A DNA stretch of 64,000 nt from Frigoribacterium sp. VKM Ac-2836 (GCF_013248995.1 NZ_JABRPK010000002.1:1-64000); one strand, 5' to 3'. Shown: positions 25,645 through 34,774, numbered from the stretch's first letter. Numbers and translations: made by a program. The notes: a model not told the origin generated them from the sequence alone.

Positions 25645-26712
25645 CTACTTCGTCAGGGTCGACACCAGCGAGTCGACGTAGGCGGTCATCGCGGCGGGAC
25701 CGCCGAACATCCAGATGCCGTCGTCGAGACGGTGCACGTCACCGGACTGCACGAACGGCAGCGACGTCCACACGGCGTTCGAGGCGAGCGACACCGCGAA
25801 CGGGTCGTCGGCACCGGCGGCCGTGTTGTCGATGTAGAGGAACTGCACGCCGGCCGGCAGCTGCGTCAGGCCCTCGACGTCGGTCGTGGCGAGGCCGTAC
25901 GCCTCGTCGCCCTCGACGGTCCAGGCGTTGGTGAGCCCGAGCTCTTCGGTGACGTCGGAGACCAGCGAGCCCTCGGCGTAGGGGCGGATGCTGACCTGCC
26001 CGGCGTCGACGTACGCGTCGGCGAAGGCGAAGGGCTGACCCGCGAGCCCGGCGTCGGCGAGGGCCTTCGTGCCTGACGCGACGGCGTCGGTGAACTCCTT
26101 CTTCACCTCGGTCGCCTTGTCCTCGGTGCCGGTGGCCTTGGCGATGAGGTCGAGGTTGTCCATGCTGTGCTCGATCTGGCGCGAGGCGTCGGCCGAGGTG
26201 ATCTGCAGCACGGGAGCGATCTCTTTGAGCTGCGTCACGGCGTCGGCGCTCAGGCCGTCGGTCGCGACGATCAGGTCGGGGGCGAGCGACGCGACGGTGT
26301 CGAGGCTCGGCTCGCCCCGGGTGCCGATGTCGGTCGGCTCGTTGGTCAGCGGCACGGCCGAGTCCCACTCGCTGTAGCCCTTCACGTCGGCGACGCCCAC
26401 GGGTTCGACGCCGAGGGCGACGAGGTCCTCGACGACGTTCCATTCGGTGCCGACGACCTTCGTCGCCGGGCCGTCGAGGGTGATCTCGGCCCCCGTGCCG
26501 TCGGTCAGGGTGATCTGCTCGCCACTGCCCGAGGTCGGGCCGGCGTCGGCCGACTCGGTGGTGCCGCAGCCGGCGAGGGTCAGGGCCGCCGCGGCGGCGA
26601 CGGCGGTGACCGTCAGCAGTCGGCGGGCCGGGCGGCGGGCGGGGCCGCCGGCGGTCGGGGTGTGGCGGGGCGTCGTCAACAGGCGCTGGGTCACAGGTGG
26701 TGCCTCTCTCAT
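25645..26712 (-). CDS. iron-siderophore substrate-binding lipoprotein
   Basis: 355 aa from ATG 26712, which overlaps the ATPase stop by 4 bp. GTG 26694, with GAGAGG upstream, is an alternative. The signal peptide ends in lipobox LAGC. FecB-like features: ATKVVGTEWNVVEDLVALGV, LAPDLIVATDGL and a long helix around LDLIAKATGTEDKATEVKK. It binds ferric siderophore for the fused permease. Confidence 0.92.
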   Translation of the reverse strand: MREAPPVTQRLLTTPRHTPTAGGPARRPARRLLTVTAVAAAAALTLAGCGTTESADAGPTSGSGEQITLTDGTGAEITLDGPATKVVGTEWNVVEDLVALGVEPVGVADVKGYSEWDSAVPLTNEPTDIGTRGEPSLDTVASLAPDLIVATDGLSADAVTQLKEIAPVLQITSADASRQIEHSMDNLDLIAKATGTEDKATEVKKEFTDAVASGTKALADAGLAGQPFAFADAYVDAGQVSIRPYAEGSLVSDVTEELGLTNAWTVEGDEAYGLATTDVEGLTQLPAGVQFLYIDNTAAGADDPFAVSLASNAVWTSLPFVQSGDVHRLDDGIWMFGGPAAMTAYVDSLVSTLTK

Positions 26713-27665
26713 CGGACGGGCGTCTCGGCCCGGGCGTGGTGTCGGCCGATCGCGCGGGTGCGCAGGTGGCCGGTCGTGGGGTCGGTGTCGACGTCGATGC
26801 GGATGCCCCAGACGTCGGTCAGGAGGCGCGGTGTCAGCACGTCCCCGGGGTCGCCCTCGGCGACGATGCGGCCCTCGCTCAGCACGACGATGCGGTCGGC
26901 GAGCGCGGCGGCCTGGTCGAGGTCGTGCAGGACGACGCCGACAGCGATGCGGCCCGAGTCGGCCAGGTCGCGCACCAGGTCGAGCAGCTCGACCTGGTAG
27001 CGCAGGTCGAGGTAGGTCGTGGGCTCGTCGAGCAGCAGCACCCCCGTGTCCTGCGCGAGGCAACTGGCGAGCCAGACGCGCTGCAGCTGGCCGCCCGAGA
27101 GCTGGTCCACGCCACGGTCGGCGAGGTCGGCCACGCCGGTCAGCTCGAGCGCGCGGTCGACGGCGGCGGGGCCGTCGGGGTCGGAGCGCCCCCAGCGGCC
27201 CCGGTGCGGGTAGCGGCCGAAGTCGACCACGTCGCGCACGCTGAGGCCCCCGGGTGTCGGGCGCCCCTGCGTCAGCAGCGCCACACGGCGGGCGAACTGC
27301 CGCAGCGACAACTCGAACCCGTCGACGTCCTCGCCCGGGCTCGCGCTCGGCCGGTCGAGTGGTCCCGAATCGTCCTTCCCGTGTGCACGAACGACGTTCT
27401 CGGACCACTCGACTCTCGCAGGAGGCGCGGCGAGGGTCAGCGTGCCCGTCCGCGGCTTCTGCAGGCGGGCGAGGGTGCGCAGCAGGGTCGACTTGCCGCT
27501 GCCGTTCGGGCCGACGAGCGCGGTGACGCAGCCGGGACGCAGGTCGATGCCGGCCGCGTGGACGACGTCCACGCCGTCGTAGGCGACCGAGACGTCCTCG
27601 GCCCGGAGGGCGGCCGAGGCGGGTGCGGCGGGTGCGGTGGCCTCGGCGGGCAGGTCGGTGGTCAC
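26709..27665 (-). CDS. FepC-type ABC ATPase carrying an in-frame palindromic insertion
   Basis: 318 aa from GTG 27665; family members are usually about 255-275 aa. Walker A GPNGSGKST, signature LSGGQLQRVWLASCL, Walker B VLLLDEPTTYLD and switch His in VLHDLDQAAAL are intact. Between the early strand GTLTLAAPPA and the Q-loop segment ARRVALLTQ lie about 30 extra residues, starting RVEWSENVVRAHGKDDSGPL, encoded by the element at 27354-27413. The insertion replaces the usual short surface loop and leaves every ATPase motif, so the protein is probably active. A DtxR box overlaps the -10. Confidence 0.92.
   Translation of the reverse strand: MTTDLPAEATAPAAPASAALRAEDVSVAYDGVDVVHAAGIDLRPGCVTALVGPNGSGKSTLLRTLARLQKPRTGTLTLAAPPARVEWSENVVRAHGKDDSGPLDRPSASPGEDVDGFELSLRQFARRVALLTQGRPTPGGLSVRDVVDFGRYPHRGRWGRSDPDGPAAVDRALELTGVADLADRGVDQLSGGQLQRVWLASCLAQDTGVLLLDEPTTYLDLRYQVELLDLVRDLADSGRIAVGVVLHDLDQAAALADRIVVLSEGRIVAEGDPGDVLTPRLLTDVWGIRIDVDTDPTTGHLRTRAIGRHHARAETPVR
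27354..27413. repeat. palindromic element, family D, copy 2 (inside the ABC ATPase gene)
   Basis: 60 bp with the same GTCGAGTGGTC/GACCACTCGAC ends as 22923-22982. The reading frame through the element is the same as in that copy (R-V-E-W-S at the start, K-D-x-S-G-P-L-D at the end). Confidence 0.9.
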
Positions 27666-27669
27666 GCGC

Positions 27670-27688
27670 TTAGGTTAGCCTAACCTCA
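27670..27688. promoter_or_regulatory. DtxR/IdeR iron box overlapping a leaderless -10
   Basis: TTAGGTTAGCCTAACCTCA matches the DtxR consensus at 18 of 19 positions. The minus-strand hexamer TAACCT (27677-27672) lies inside it, 6 nt before GTG 27665, so bound repressor would block the promoter directly. Confidence 0.9.
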
Positions 27689-27762
27689 CCCAGGGGCCGC
27701 AACCCCGGCCTCTCGACGTCGAGCGGACCCGCGCCTCCCGGGGCATCGGCGAGACTGGAGGG

Positions 27763-28730
27763 GTGATCTCACGGACGACGAAGACGACGACCCTCCTGAC
27801 CGCCGCCGCCCTCGGCCTCGGCCTCGGCCTGACCGGCTGCGCGTCACCCGGTTCGGTGACCCCGACGGTCACCCCGAGCACGAGCGACACCCCGGTCCCC
27901 CTGCCCAGCCCGATCGCCCCGCCCGACCTCTCGACCACCGAGGTCGAGGCCGCCCTGACCGACCTCGAGGCGCGCTACGACGCGCGGATCGGCCTGAGCG
28001 TGCTCGACACCGGCTCGGGCGCCACCCTCGCCCACCGGGCCGACGAGCGGTTCGGCTACGCGTCGAGCCTCAAGGTCCTCGCCGCGGCGGCCCTGCTCGA
28101 CGCGACCGACGACGCCGACCTCGACCGCGTCGTCACCTGGACCCAGGCCGAGGTCGACGCCGCGGGGTACTCCCCGCTGACCAGCGAGCACGTCGCCGAC
28201 GGGCTGCCGCTGCGACAGCTGGCCGAGGCGGCCGTGCGGCAGAGCGACAACACCGCCCTGAACCTCGTGCTGACCGAGCTCGGCGGCCCCGGGGGCTCGA
28301 CGCCGCCCTCGCCGCGCAGGGCGACGACGTCACCGACGTCGTCCACTCCGAGCCCGAGCTGAACACGCTCACCCCGGGCAGCACGGCCGACACGACCACG
28401 CCGGCGGCCTTCACGGCGACCCTCGCCCGCGTCACGGACGGCGACTGGCTCGCCGCCGACGACCGCGCCACCCTGCTCGAGTGGATGTCGGGCAACGCCA
28501 CCGGCGACACCCTGATCCGCGCCGGAGCCCCCGACGGCTGGCAGGTAGCCGACAAGTCCGGAGGCGCGGGCGGCATCCGCAACGACGTCGCGATCGTGGT
28601 CCCCCCGTCGGGCGACCCCGTGGTCATCTCGGTGCTCACCACGCGCAACGACCCGGCCGCGACCTACGACGACGCCCTCGTCGCCGGGGCCGCCGAGGTA
28701 GCCCTCACCGCCGTCGCCGGCGCCCGCTGA
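27763..28730 (+). pseudogene. class A beta-lactamase gene with a single-base frameshift
   Basis: The first frame (GTG 27763, GAGACT 7 nt upstream) gives a lipoprotein signal (LTGC), the active-site SSLK, and SDN in [12 protein letters not shown]. It then leaves frame at the G5 run 28291-28295 and stops at 28360-28362. The next frame continues the family without loss: [17 protein letters not shown] (the Glu166-x-x-x-Asn motif of class A), DTTTP and KSGGAGG, ending at 28728-28730. One extra G would restore a full-length enzyme of about 320 aa. Possible explanations are a sequencing error, a recent pseudogene or slippage at the homopolymer. Confidence 0.85.
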
Positions 28731-28760
28731 CCCGGCCTGCACCTCTCCCGACCAACACGC

Positions 28761-28812
28761 CGCCGAGTGGACACCACGCCGAGTCGTACCGCGGTGTCGT
28801 GTCCACTCGGCG
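28761..28812. repeat. palindromic element, CGAGTGG superfamily
   Basis: CGCCGAGTGGACAC pairs perfectly with GTGTCCACTCGGCG. It follows the beta-lactamase gene by 31 bp. Confidence 0.85.
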
Positions 28813-28929
28813 GTGCCCAGCCACGCGCCGCACCCGCACCTCACACCTCACGCCGCACACCCCACGCCCCGCCACCCCCTGTTCGCCCCTCGTTCACGCG
28901 GCCTCCCCCGGGACGTCGCCGCGCCTCCT

Positions 28930-28935
28930 TAGCGT
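28930..28935 (+). promoter_or_regulatory. -10 element (TAGCGT)
   Basis: Gives a leader of about 68 nt to ATG 29009, which has GAAGGA upstream. The leader shows no recognisable riboswitch fold. Confidence 0.35.
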
Positions 28936-29008
28936 GCCCAGCGGGCCGTCCGGTCCCCCGTCGCCGCTCCCGGCGAACCCCGGCCCCGCACCCGAAGGAC
29001 CCCACCGC

Positions 29009-30145
29009 ATGATCGACAAGCGCCTGCTCGTCTCGGCCGCCACCCTCGGTATCGCCGCCCTCGCCCTGACCGGCTGCTCGGCGAACGCCGACGCCGACGG
29101 CGCAGGAGGCGCGGCGAACGGCACCGACGCCGCCACCGCCACCAGCGCCGAGGACTTCGGCGGCATGGACGCCCTGGTCGAAGCCGCACAGGCCGAGGGC
29201 GAGCTCAACGTGATCGCCCTGCCCGACACCTGGGCGAACTACGGGAAGATCATCGACGGGTTCGAGGAGAAGTACGACATCACCGTCAACTCGGACAGCC
29301 CTGACGTCTCGAGTGCCGAGGAGATCACGGCCGCCCAGAACCTGAAGGGTCAGGACACCGCTCCCGACGTCTTCGACCTCGGCTCGGCCGTGACGCTCGC
29401 GAACCTCGACCAGTTCGCGCCCTACAAGGTGTCGACCTGGGGCGACATCGCCGACGACCACAAGGACGCCGACGGCAGGTGGGTCTACGACTACACCGGC
29501 CTGATGTCGGTCGGCTACGACGCCGACGCCGTGCCCGCCCCCGAGAGCCTGGACGACCTGCTCGGTGGCGACTACAAGGGCAAGGTCGCGATCAACGGCG
29601 ACCCGACCCAGGCCGGTGCCGCGGCCGCGGCCGTGGAGTGGGCCGCGCTGCAGTCCGGCGGCGGCGCCGACGACGTGAGCGCGGGCGTCGACTGGTTCTC
29701 GAAGCTGGCCGACGCGGGCAACTTCCTGCCCACCGACCCGACCCCGGCGACGATCGCCTCGGGCGAGACGCCCGTCGTCTTCGACTGGAGCTACAACAAC
29801 CTGGCCGCGGCGGCCGATGCCGGCGGACGCGACTGGAAGACCGCCGTGTTGCCCGGCACCGCCCTCGGCAGCTACTACAACCAGGCGATCAACGTGGACG
29901 CACCGCACCCGGCCGCGGCCCGCCTGTGGCAGGAGTACGTCATGAGCGACGACGCGCAGAACCTCTACCTCGCGGCCGGCGCCTACCCCGTGCGCCTCGC
30001 GGCGATGACCGAGGCCGGCACGGTCGACCAGGACGCCCTCGAGAAGGTCGGCGAGCAGCCCGCCGACACCGTGCAGTTCACGGCCGAGCAGACCGAGGCC
30101 GCCTCGAAGGTCCTGGCCGATTCCTGGGCCACGGCGATCGGCTGA
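29009..30145 (+). CDS. PotD/iron-type ABC transporter substrate-binding lipoprotein
   Basis: 378 aa from ATG 29009. Lipobox LTGC. The mature protein has the pattern of extracellular solute-binding proteins of the spermidine/putrescine-iron group: AQAEGELNVIALPDTWANYG, PDVFDLGS, WVYDYTGLMSVGYDADAV and ARLWQEYVMSDDAQNLY. The ligand (polyamine, ferric iron, phosphonate or thiamine) cannot be told. It is the first gene of a four-gene importer operon. Confidence 0.85.
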   Translation: MIDKRLLVSAATLGIAALALTGCSANADADGAGGAANGTDAATATSAEDFGGMDALVEAAQAEGELNVIALPDTWANYGKIIDGFEEKYDITVNSDSPDVSSAEEITAAQNLKGQDTAPDVFDLGSAVTLANLDQFAPYKVSTWGDIADDHKDADGRWVYDYTGLMSVGYDADAVPAPESLDDLLGGDYKGKVAINGDPTQAGAAAAAVEWAALQSGGGADDVSAGVDWFSKLADAGNFLPTDPTPATIASGETPVVFDWSYNNLAAAADAGGRDWKTAVLPGTALGSYYNQAINVDAPHPAAARLWQEYVMSDDAQNLYLAAGAYPVRLAAMTEAGTVDQDALEKVGEQPADTVQFTAEQTEAASKVLADSWATAIG

Positions 30146-30147
30146 TC

Positions 30148-31119
30148 GTGACGACGTCGACCCGCGCGGCGGACACGACCGCCGACGTGCGGTCGGTACA
30201 CGAGGGGGGCCGGGGCGACCTGTCGACCCGCGCCTCCTCGTCCTCCGACGGCGTCGGCCCCTCACGGGGTCGGCGCCGTCCGGCGGCGTGGTGGGGACTG
30301 ACCCCGTTCGCCGTCTGGGTGCTCGTCTTCTTGATCGTGCCGTGCCTGCTCGCCCTCGGCACGGGCTTTGTCGACGGCGACGGCACCCCCACCCTGGACA
30401 ATCTCGCCGCGCTGGGCGATCCGCTGATCGTCCGGGCCTTCGCGAGTTCGGCCGCGGTCTCGGCCGTGACCGCCGTGGCCGGTGCCGTCGTCGGCGCCGT
30501 CGTCTGCTGGGGGCTCACCTCGGTGCGCCCGGACGGCGCCGTCCGCACCGCGATCGACGCCGCGTCGAGCGTGCTCGCCCAGTTCGGCGGTGTGATGCTC
30601 GCCTTCGCGTTCATCGCGACCATCGGCATCCAGGGCGTCGTCACCCGGCTGCTGATCGACGTCGCCGGCGTCGACCTCTACGCCGACGGGGTCTGGTTCT
30701 ACCAGGTGCCCGGGCTGCTGCTGCCCTACCTGTACTTCCAGGTGCCGCTGATGGTGATCACGTTCATGCCGGCTGTCAGCGGCCTCCGCCCGCAGTGGAG
30801 CGAGGCCGTCGCCACGCTCGGCGGCACCCGGTGGCAGCACCTCGTCCGCGTGGTCGTCCCGGTGCTCGCCCCCGCGTTCGTCGGCAGCCTGCTGCTGCTC
30901 TTCGCCAACGCCTTCTCGTCGTACGCCACCGCCGCCGCCCTGATCAGCCAGGGTGCGCAGATCGTGCCGCTGCAGATCCGCGCGGCACTGATCAGCGAGA
31001 CCGTGCTCGGCCGCGAGAACGTCGCGGGCGCTCTCGCGCTCGGCATGGTCGTCGTCATGGCCGTGCTCATGACGGGCTACTCGGTGCTGCAGCGTCGCAC
31101 CGAGCGGTGGCAGCGATGA
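30148..31119 (+). CDS. ABC transporter permease (PotB-like)
   Basis: 323 aa from GTG 30148, two bp after the previous stop. A polar N-terminal extension of about 50 residues precedes six membrane helices. The inner-membrane-protein-dependent signature is near PQWSEAVATLGGTRWQH (EAA loop). It forms the channel with the next gene. Confidence 0.88.
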   Translation: MTTSTRAADTTADVRSVHEGGRGDLSTRASSSSDGVGPSRGRRRPAAWWGLTPFAVWVLVFLIVPCLLALGTGFVDGDGTPTLDNLAALGDPLIVRAFASSAAVSAVTAVAGAVVGAVVCWGLTSVRPDGAVRTAIDAASSVLAQFGGVMLAFAFIATIGIQGVVTRLLIDVAGVDLYADGVWFYQVPGLLLPYLYFQVPLMVITFMPAVSGLRPQWSEAVATLGGTRWQHLVRVVVPVLAPAFVGSLLLLFANAFSSYATAAALISQGAQIVPLQIRAALISETVLGRENVAGALALGMVVVMAVLMTGYSVLQRRTERWQR

Positions 31120-31985
31120 GCGCCCGGTCGGGGGACGTGACGCGGTCGACGAGCGCTCCGCGGTCGACGAGCCCAGGAGGCGCGGGCACCGTCGCGCGCC
31201 GCACCGCCCTGATCGTCGTCGGGGCCCTCTTCGCCGTGCCGATCGCGGCGATGGTCGCGTTCTCGCTGCGCAGCGCCGATGGCACCGGGCACGACCTGGG
31301 CCACTGGCTGGCGATCGTCGACCCCGAGAACGAGCGGATGTACCGCAACCTCGTCGAGGGGGTGACGAACTCGCTCTTGCTCGCCGTCGTCTCGGCGCTG
31401 CTCGTGCTCGTGCTGCTGGTGCCGGCGATGGTGCTCGTGCACCTGCGCTACCCGCGTCTGGTGCGCCCGCTCGAGTTCGTCTGCCTCGTGCCGATCACGG
31501 TGCCCGCGATCGTGCTCGTGGTCGGCCTGGCGCCGGTCTACTCGGTCGTCTCGCGGGTGGCCGGCTCGGGCGCTTGGACCCTCGCGCTCGCCTACGGCGT
31601 CACGGTGCTGCCCTACGCCTACCGTGCGGTGCAGTCGGACCTCGCGGCCACCGACCTCCGCACCCTGACCGAGGCCGCGCGCACCCTCGGCTCCAGCTGG
31701 CCTCGCACGATGGCCCTCGTCGTCGTGCCCAGCCTGCGCCGGGGCCTGCTCGCGGCGGCGTTCATCACCGTCGCCGTGGTGCTCGGCGAGTTCACCATCG
31801 CCTCGCTGCTGAACCGCGTGAACCTGCAGACCGCCCTGGTGCAGGTGTCACGGTCCGACCCCTACGCCGCCGTCATCCTCGCCCTGGTCTCGCTGGGCTT
31901 CGCGTTCGTGCTGCTGCTCGTCATCGGCCGTGTCGGAGCCCTCGGCGCCACCCGCCCGATCCCCTCCCGGAAGGCCCTCTCGTGA
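31116..31985 (+). CDS. ABC transporter permease (PotC-like)
   Basis: 289 aa from ATG 31116, overlapping the previous stop by 4 bp. Six helices; EAA loop in TLTEAARTLGSSWPRT. The N-terminal polar tail contains a GGAGGCGCG copy (about 31177) in a linker coding for GGAG. Confidence 0.88.
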   Translation: MSARSGDVTRSTSAPRSTSPGGAGTVARRTALIVVGALFAVPIAAMVAFSLRSADGTGHDLGHWLAIVDPENERMYRNLVEGVTNSLLLAVVSALLVLVLLVPAMVLVHLRYPRLVRPLEFVCLVPITVPAIVLVVGLAPVYSVVSRVAGSGAWTLALAYGVTVLPYAYRAVQSDLAATDLRTLTEAARTLGSSWPRTMALVVVPSLRRGLLAAAFITVAVVLGEFTIASLLNRVNLQTALVQVSRSDPYAAVILALVSLGFAFVLLLVIGRVGALGATRPIPSRKALS

Positions 31986-33064
31986 CCGCCACGCTCCCCC
32001 GCCCCTCCGTCGCGAGTCCGACCGCGAGCGTCGGGGCCGCCGTGGCGTTCCACGACGTGACGAAGCAGTTCGCCGGACACCGCGCCCTGACCGGACTCGA
32101 CCTCGAGCTGCAGCCGGGCGAGCTCGTCGCCGTGCTCGGCCCGTCGGGCTGCGGCAAGACGACCGCGCTGCGAAGCCTCGCCGGGCTCGAGGACGTCACG
32201 GGCGGCCGCGTCACGATCGACGGCCGCGACGTGGTGGGCGTGCCGACGCACCGCCGCGACGTCGGCATGGTGTTCCAGGCGTACTCGCTCTTCCCGCACC
32301 TGACCGTGCGGCAGAACGTCGAGTTCGGGCTGCGCATGCGTCGCGTCGACAAGGGGTCCCGGGCGGACCGTGCGGTCGAGATGCTCGACCTGGTCGGGCT
32401 CGGAGACCTCGGCGACCGTTACGCCCACCAGCTCTCGGGCGGCCAGCAGCAGCGTGTCGCCCTGGCCAGGGCGTTGGTCACCCGCCCCCGGGTGCTGCTG
32501 CTCGACGAACCGCTCAGTGCGCTCGACGCCCGGGTGCGGGTGCAGTTGCGGGACGAGATCCGACGCATCCAACGCGAGCTGTCGATCACGACCCTGTTCG
32601 TCACCCACGACCAGGAGGAGGCCCTGGCCGTCGCCGACCGTGTCGCCGTCATGCGGGCCGGGGCGATCGAGCAGGTGGGGACGCCCGAAGAGCTCTACTC
32701 GGCCCCGGCGACCGCGTTCGTCGCCGAGTTCGTCGGCACGAGCAACCGGGTGTCGGGCGAGGTCGTCGGCACGCTGGTGCGGCTCGCGGGCTGCCCCGAG
32801 GTGCCGGTCGTGGGGACACCGCCCGAGGGACCGGTGTGGGCCTACGTCCGGCCGGAGGACGTGTCGTTCGTCGAGCAGGGCGGGCTCGCGGGGGTCGTCG
32901 AGTCGGTGTCGTTCCTGGGGGCCGTGTGCCGCACCCGCGTGCGCGTCGACGCCGAGACGCTGCTGGTGGTCGACCACCGGGCCGACGAGCGACGCGAGCC
33001 GGGGTCGCCCGTGCGCGTCTCATTCACACCCGCTCGCGTGGCCGTGACGACCCGCGCCTCCTGA
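31982..33064 (+). CDS. ABC transporter ATPase (PotA-like, with TOBE domain)
   Basis: 360 aa from GTG 31982, overlapping the previous stop. Walker A GPSGCGKT, Q-loop VFQAYSLFPH, signature LSGGQQQRVALARAL, Walker B VLLLDEPLSALD and switch His in FVTHDQEEAL. The last 100 residues form a TOBE-like regulatory domain. Four consecutive overlapping genes make this a complete importer. Confidence 0.92.
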   Translation: MTATLPRPSVASPTASVGAAVAFHDVTKQFAGHRALTGLDLELQPGELVAVLGPSGCGKTTALRSLAGLEDVTGGRVTIDGRDVVGVPTHRRDVGMVFQAYSLFPHLTVRQNVEFGLRMRRVDKGSRADRAVEMLDLVGLGDLGDRYAHQLSGGQQQRVALARALVTRPRVLLLDEPLSALDARVRVQLRDEIRRIQRELSITTLFVTHDQEEALAVADRVAVMRAGAIEQVGTPEELYSAPATAFVAEFVGTSNRVSGEVVGTLVRLAGCPEVPVVGTPPEGPVWAYVRPEDVSFVEQGGLAGVVESVSFLGAVCRTRVRVDAETLLVVDHRADERREPGSPVRVSFTPARVAVTTRAS

Positions 33065-33082
33065 TCCGCATCGCGTTTCGCG

Positions 33083-33142
33083 CCCGAGTGGTCGCGAAAC
33101 GTCCTTCACGCGCCCCCGAACCACGATTCGGGACCACTCGAC
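33083..33142. repeat. palindromic element, family D, copy 3
   Basis: 60 bp: CGAGTGGTCGCGAAACGTCC at the left pairs with ATTCGGGACCACTCG at the right through a partly degenerate middle. It is intergenic, between convergent genes ending at 33064 and 33164. Confidence 0.8.
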
Positions 33143-33163
33143 CGCCGAGGGTGCTAGAGGGGG

Positions 33164-33448
33164 CTAGCGGGTGTTCCAGGAGGCGCGGACGACGGTGTCG
33201 AGGGCGCTCGAGAGGTCGGTGCACCACCAGCGGCGCTCGGGGGCGACGGCGAGGACGAGTTCGTAGCCGGCTTCCGTCCGGGCGACCGTGCCGACGACGA
33301 CGAGGGCGCCGCGCTCGGAGCGTCGGACGTCCACGACGCGCCAGCGGCCCCGGCCGACGGCGTCGAGCCGCAGGTCGAGTGCGCTCGCCACGGGCCCCCG
33401 CCCGGGCCAGGTCGTCCCCGACCGGCCCCTGCCGCCCTCGTTGACCAT
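33164..33448 (-). CDS. hypothetical protein, 94 aa
   Basis: ATG 33448. A basic N-terminus is followed by alternating beta-strand-like segments (GRWRVVDVRR, GALVVVGTVARTEAGYELVLAV) and a Trp-rich end (RRWWCTDLSSALD). No membrane helix. No family recognised. Confidence 0.55.
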   Translation of the reverse strand: MVNEGGRGRSGTTWPGRGPVASALDLRLDAVGRGRWRVVDVRRSERGALVVVGTVARTEAGYELVLAVAPERRWWCTDLSSALDTVVRASWNTR

Positions 33449-33625
33449 CGTCGCCCCTCTCGCGGCCCGCCCCTGTGCGGCTCCACGAGGTGCAGGCTAG
33501 CCACGCGACCTGACAGCGGTAGGGGTTGACGACCGAGACATCGCGTGATCCCCGAGGCCCGGCGCCTACCCGGCCCCCGTCGCGGGGGACGGGTCGCGGG
33601 TCCGGACGCACGGGCCTCCGCCTGT

Positions 33626-33631
33626 CAGGGT
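33626..33631 (+). promoter_or_regulatory. leaderless -10-like (CAGGGT)
   Basis: Ends 6 nt before ATG 33638. It deviates at the first base of TAnnnT, so it is weak. Confidence 0.3.
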
Positions 33632-33637
33632 GGAGGC

Positions 33638-34576
33638 ATGCCGTCCCCCACCTCGTCGTCCGAGGCCGCGTCCCTCGAGGACTTGCGCGCCTCCGTCCTG
33701 TCGACCCGAGGAGGCGCGGTGGACGACAGCATCCCCCAGCTCGCCGAGGCCGACCCCGAGTTGTTCGGGGTCGCCGTGGTGCGGCCCACAGGCGAGGTGG
33801 TCGCCGCCGGCGACTCCGGTCACTCGTTCTCGATCCAGTCGGCGGTCAAGCCGTTCCTCTTCGCGCTGGCCCTTGCCGACACCGGCGGAGCTGCGCTCGA
33901 CCAGGTCGGCATCGAGCCGACCGGCGAAGCGTTCGACGCGATCAAGCTCGAGGGTGGCACCGGACGGCCGCCGAACCCGATGGTCAACGCCGGAGCCCTG
34001 CTCACGGCCAACCTCGTCGACGGCGACACCTGCGACGAGCGCACGACGCGCATCCTGTCGGGCCTCGGAGCCTTCGCCGGGCGCGAGCTCGACTACGACC
34101 GCGAGGTCAGCGAGTCCGAGCAGTTGCACGGAGACCGCAACCACGCTCTGGCACACCTGATGCGATCGGAAGGCACGCTCGAGCGGACGGCCGACGAGGC
34201 GGTCGCGCTCTACGCCCGGGCCTGCTCGGTGCTGGTCGACACGGAGGCCCTCGCCGTGATGGGCGCGACGCTCGCGTTCGGTGGGCGCAACCCGGTGACC
34301 GGCGAGCAGGTCGTCAACGCCCGGGTCGCCCGCGACGTGGTGTCGGTCATGTCGACCTGCGGCGTCTACGACGGATCGGGCCGGTGGATGCGCGGCGTCG
34401 GCGTCCCGGCCAAGTCGAGCGTCTCGGGCGCCATCGTCCTGTCGGCACCGAACCGGCTCGGGGCGGCGGTGTTCAGCCCGCCGATCGACGAGCAGGGGAC
34501 GAGCGTCCGCGGCGCCGAGCTGAGCCGCCGGCTGAGTGACGAGCACGGCCTGCACTCGTTCGGCTTCGGCGGCTGA
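33638..34576 (+). CDS. glsA: glutaminase
   Basis: 312 aa. The beta-lactamase-like glutaminase family: active-site SxxK in SIQSAVKPF (residues about 66-74), GRPPNPMVNAGA and the C-terminal PAKSSVSGAI ... NRLGAAVFSPPID. It converts glutamine to glutamate and ammonia in the cytoplasm. The in-frame GTG at 33545 would add 31 residues that do not fit the family. Confidence 0.93.
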   Translation: MPSPTSSSEAASLEDLRASVLSTRGGAVDDSIPQLAEADPELFGVAVVRPTGEVVAAGDSGHSFSIQSAVKPFLFALALADTGGAALDQVGIEPTGEAFDAIKLEGGTGRPPNPMVNAGALLTANLVDGDTCDERTTRILSGLGAFAGRELDYDREVSESEQLHGDRNHALAHLMRSEGTLERTADEAVALYARACSVLVDTEALAVMGATLAFGGRNPVTGEQVVNARVARDVVSVMSTCGVYDGSGRWMRGVGVPAKSSVSGAIVLSAPNRLGAAVFSPPIDEQGTSVRGAELSRRLSDEHGLHSFGFGG

Positions 34577-34693
34577 GCGGCGCGGCCGGCGCGCCCGCCG
34601 ACCCGCGCCTCCTGCACTGCAGCCCCGCGCCTCCTGCGTTACCGCCCTGCCCTCTACCGAACCGAACCCGACCGCGCGCCCGCCCCCGAACGG

Positions 34694-34774
34694 GCAAATC
34701 GCGACACCTGCCGCCCGACACGCCGCCAGTTCGTGGCGTCGTGGTCGGAGAACCGGCGAGTTGTCGCGATTTGC
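34694..34774. repeat. long nested palindrome
   Basis: GCAAATCGCGACA pairs perfectly with TGTCGCGATTTGC; an inner stem forms from GACACGCC and GGCGTCGTG. It lies between convergent genes ending at 34576 and 34809. Two GGAGGCGCG-type motifs precede it (34605 and 34627). Confidence 0.8.

Noticed and set aside
28813-29008. Riboswitch (for example TPP) before the PotD-like importer
   Set aside because: The leader has no recognisable conserved riboswitch cores; it is mainly C-rich unstructured sequence.
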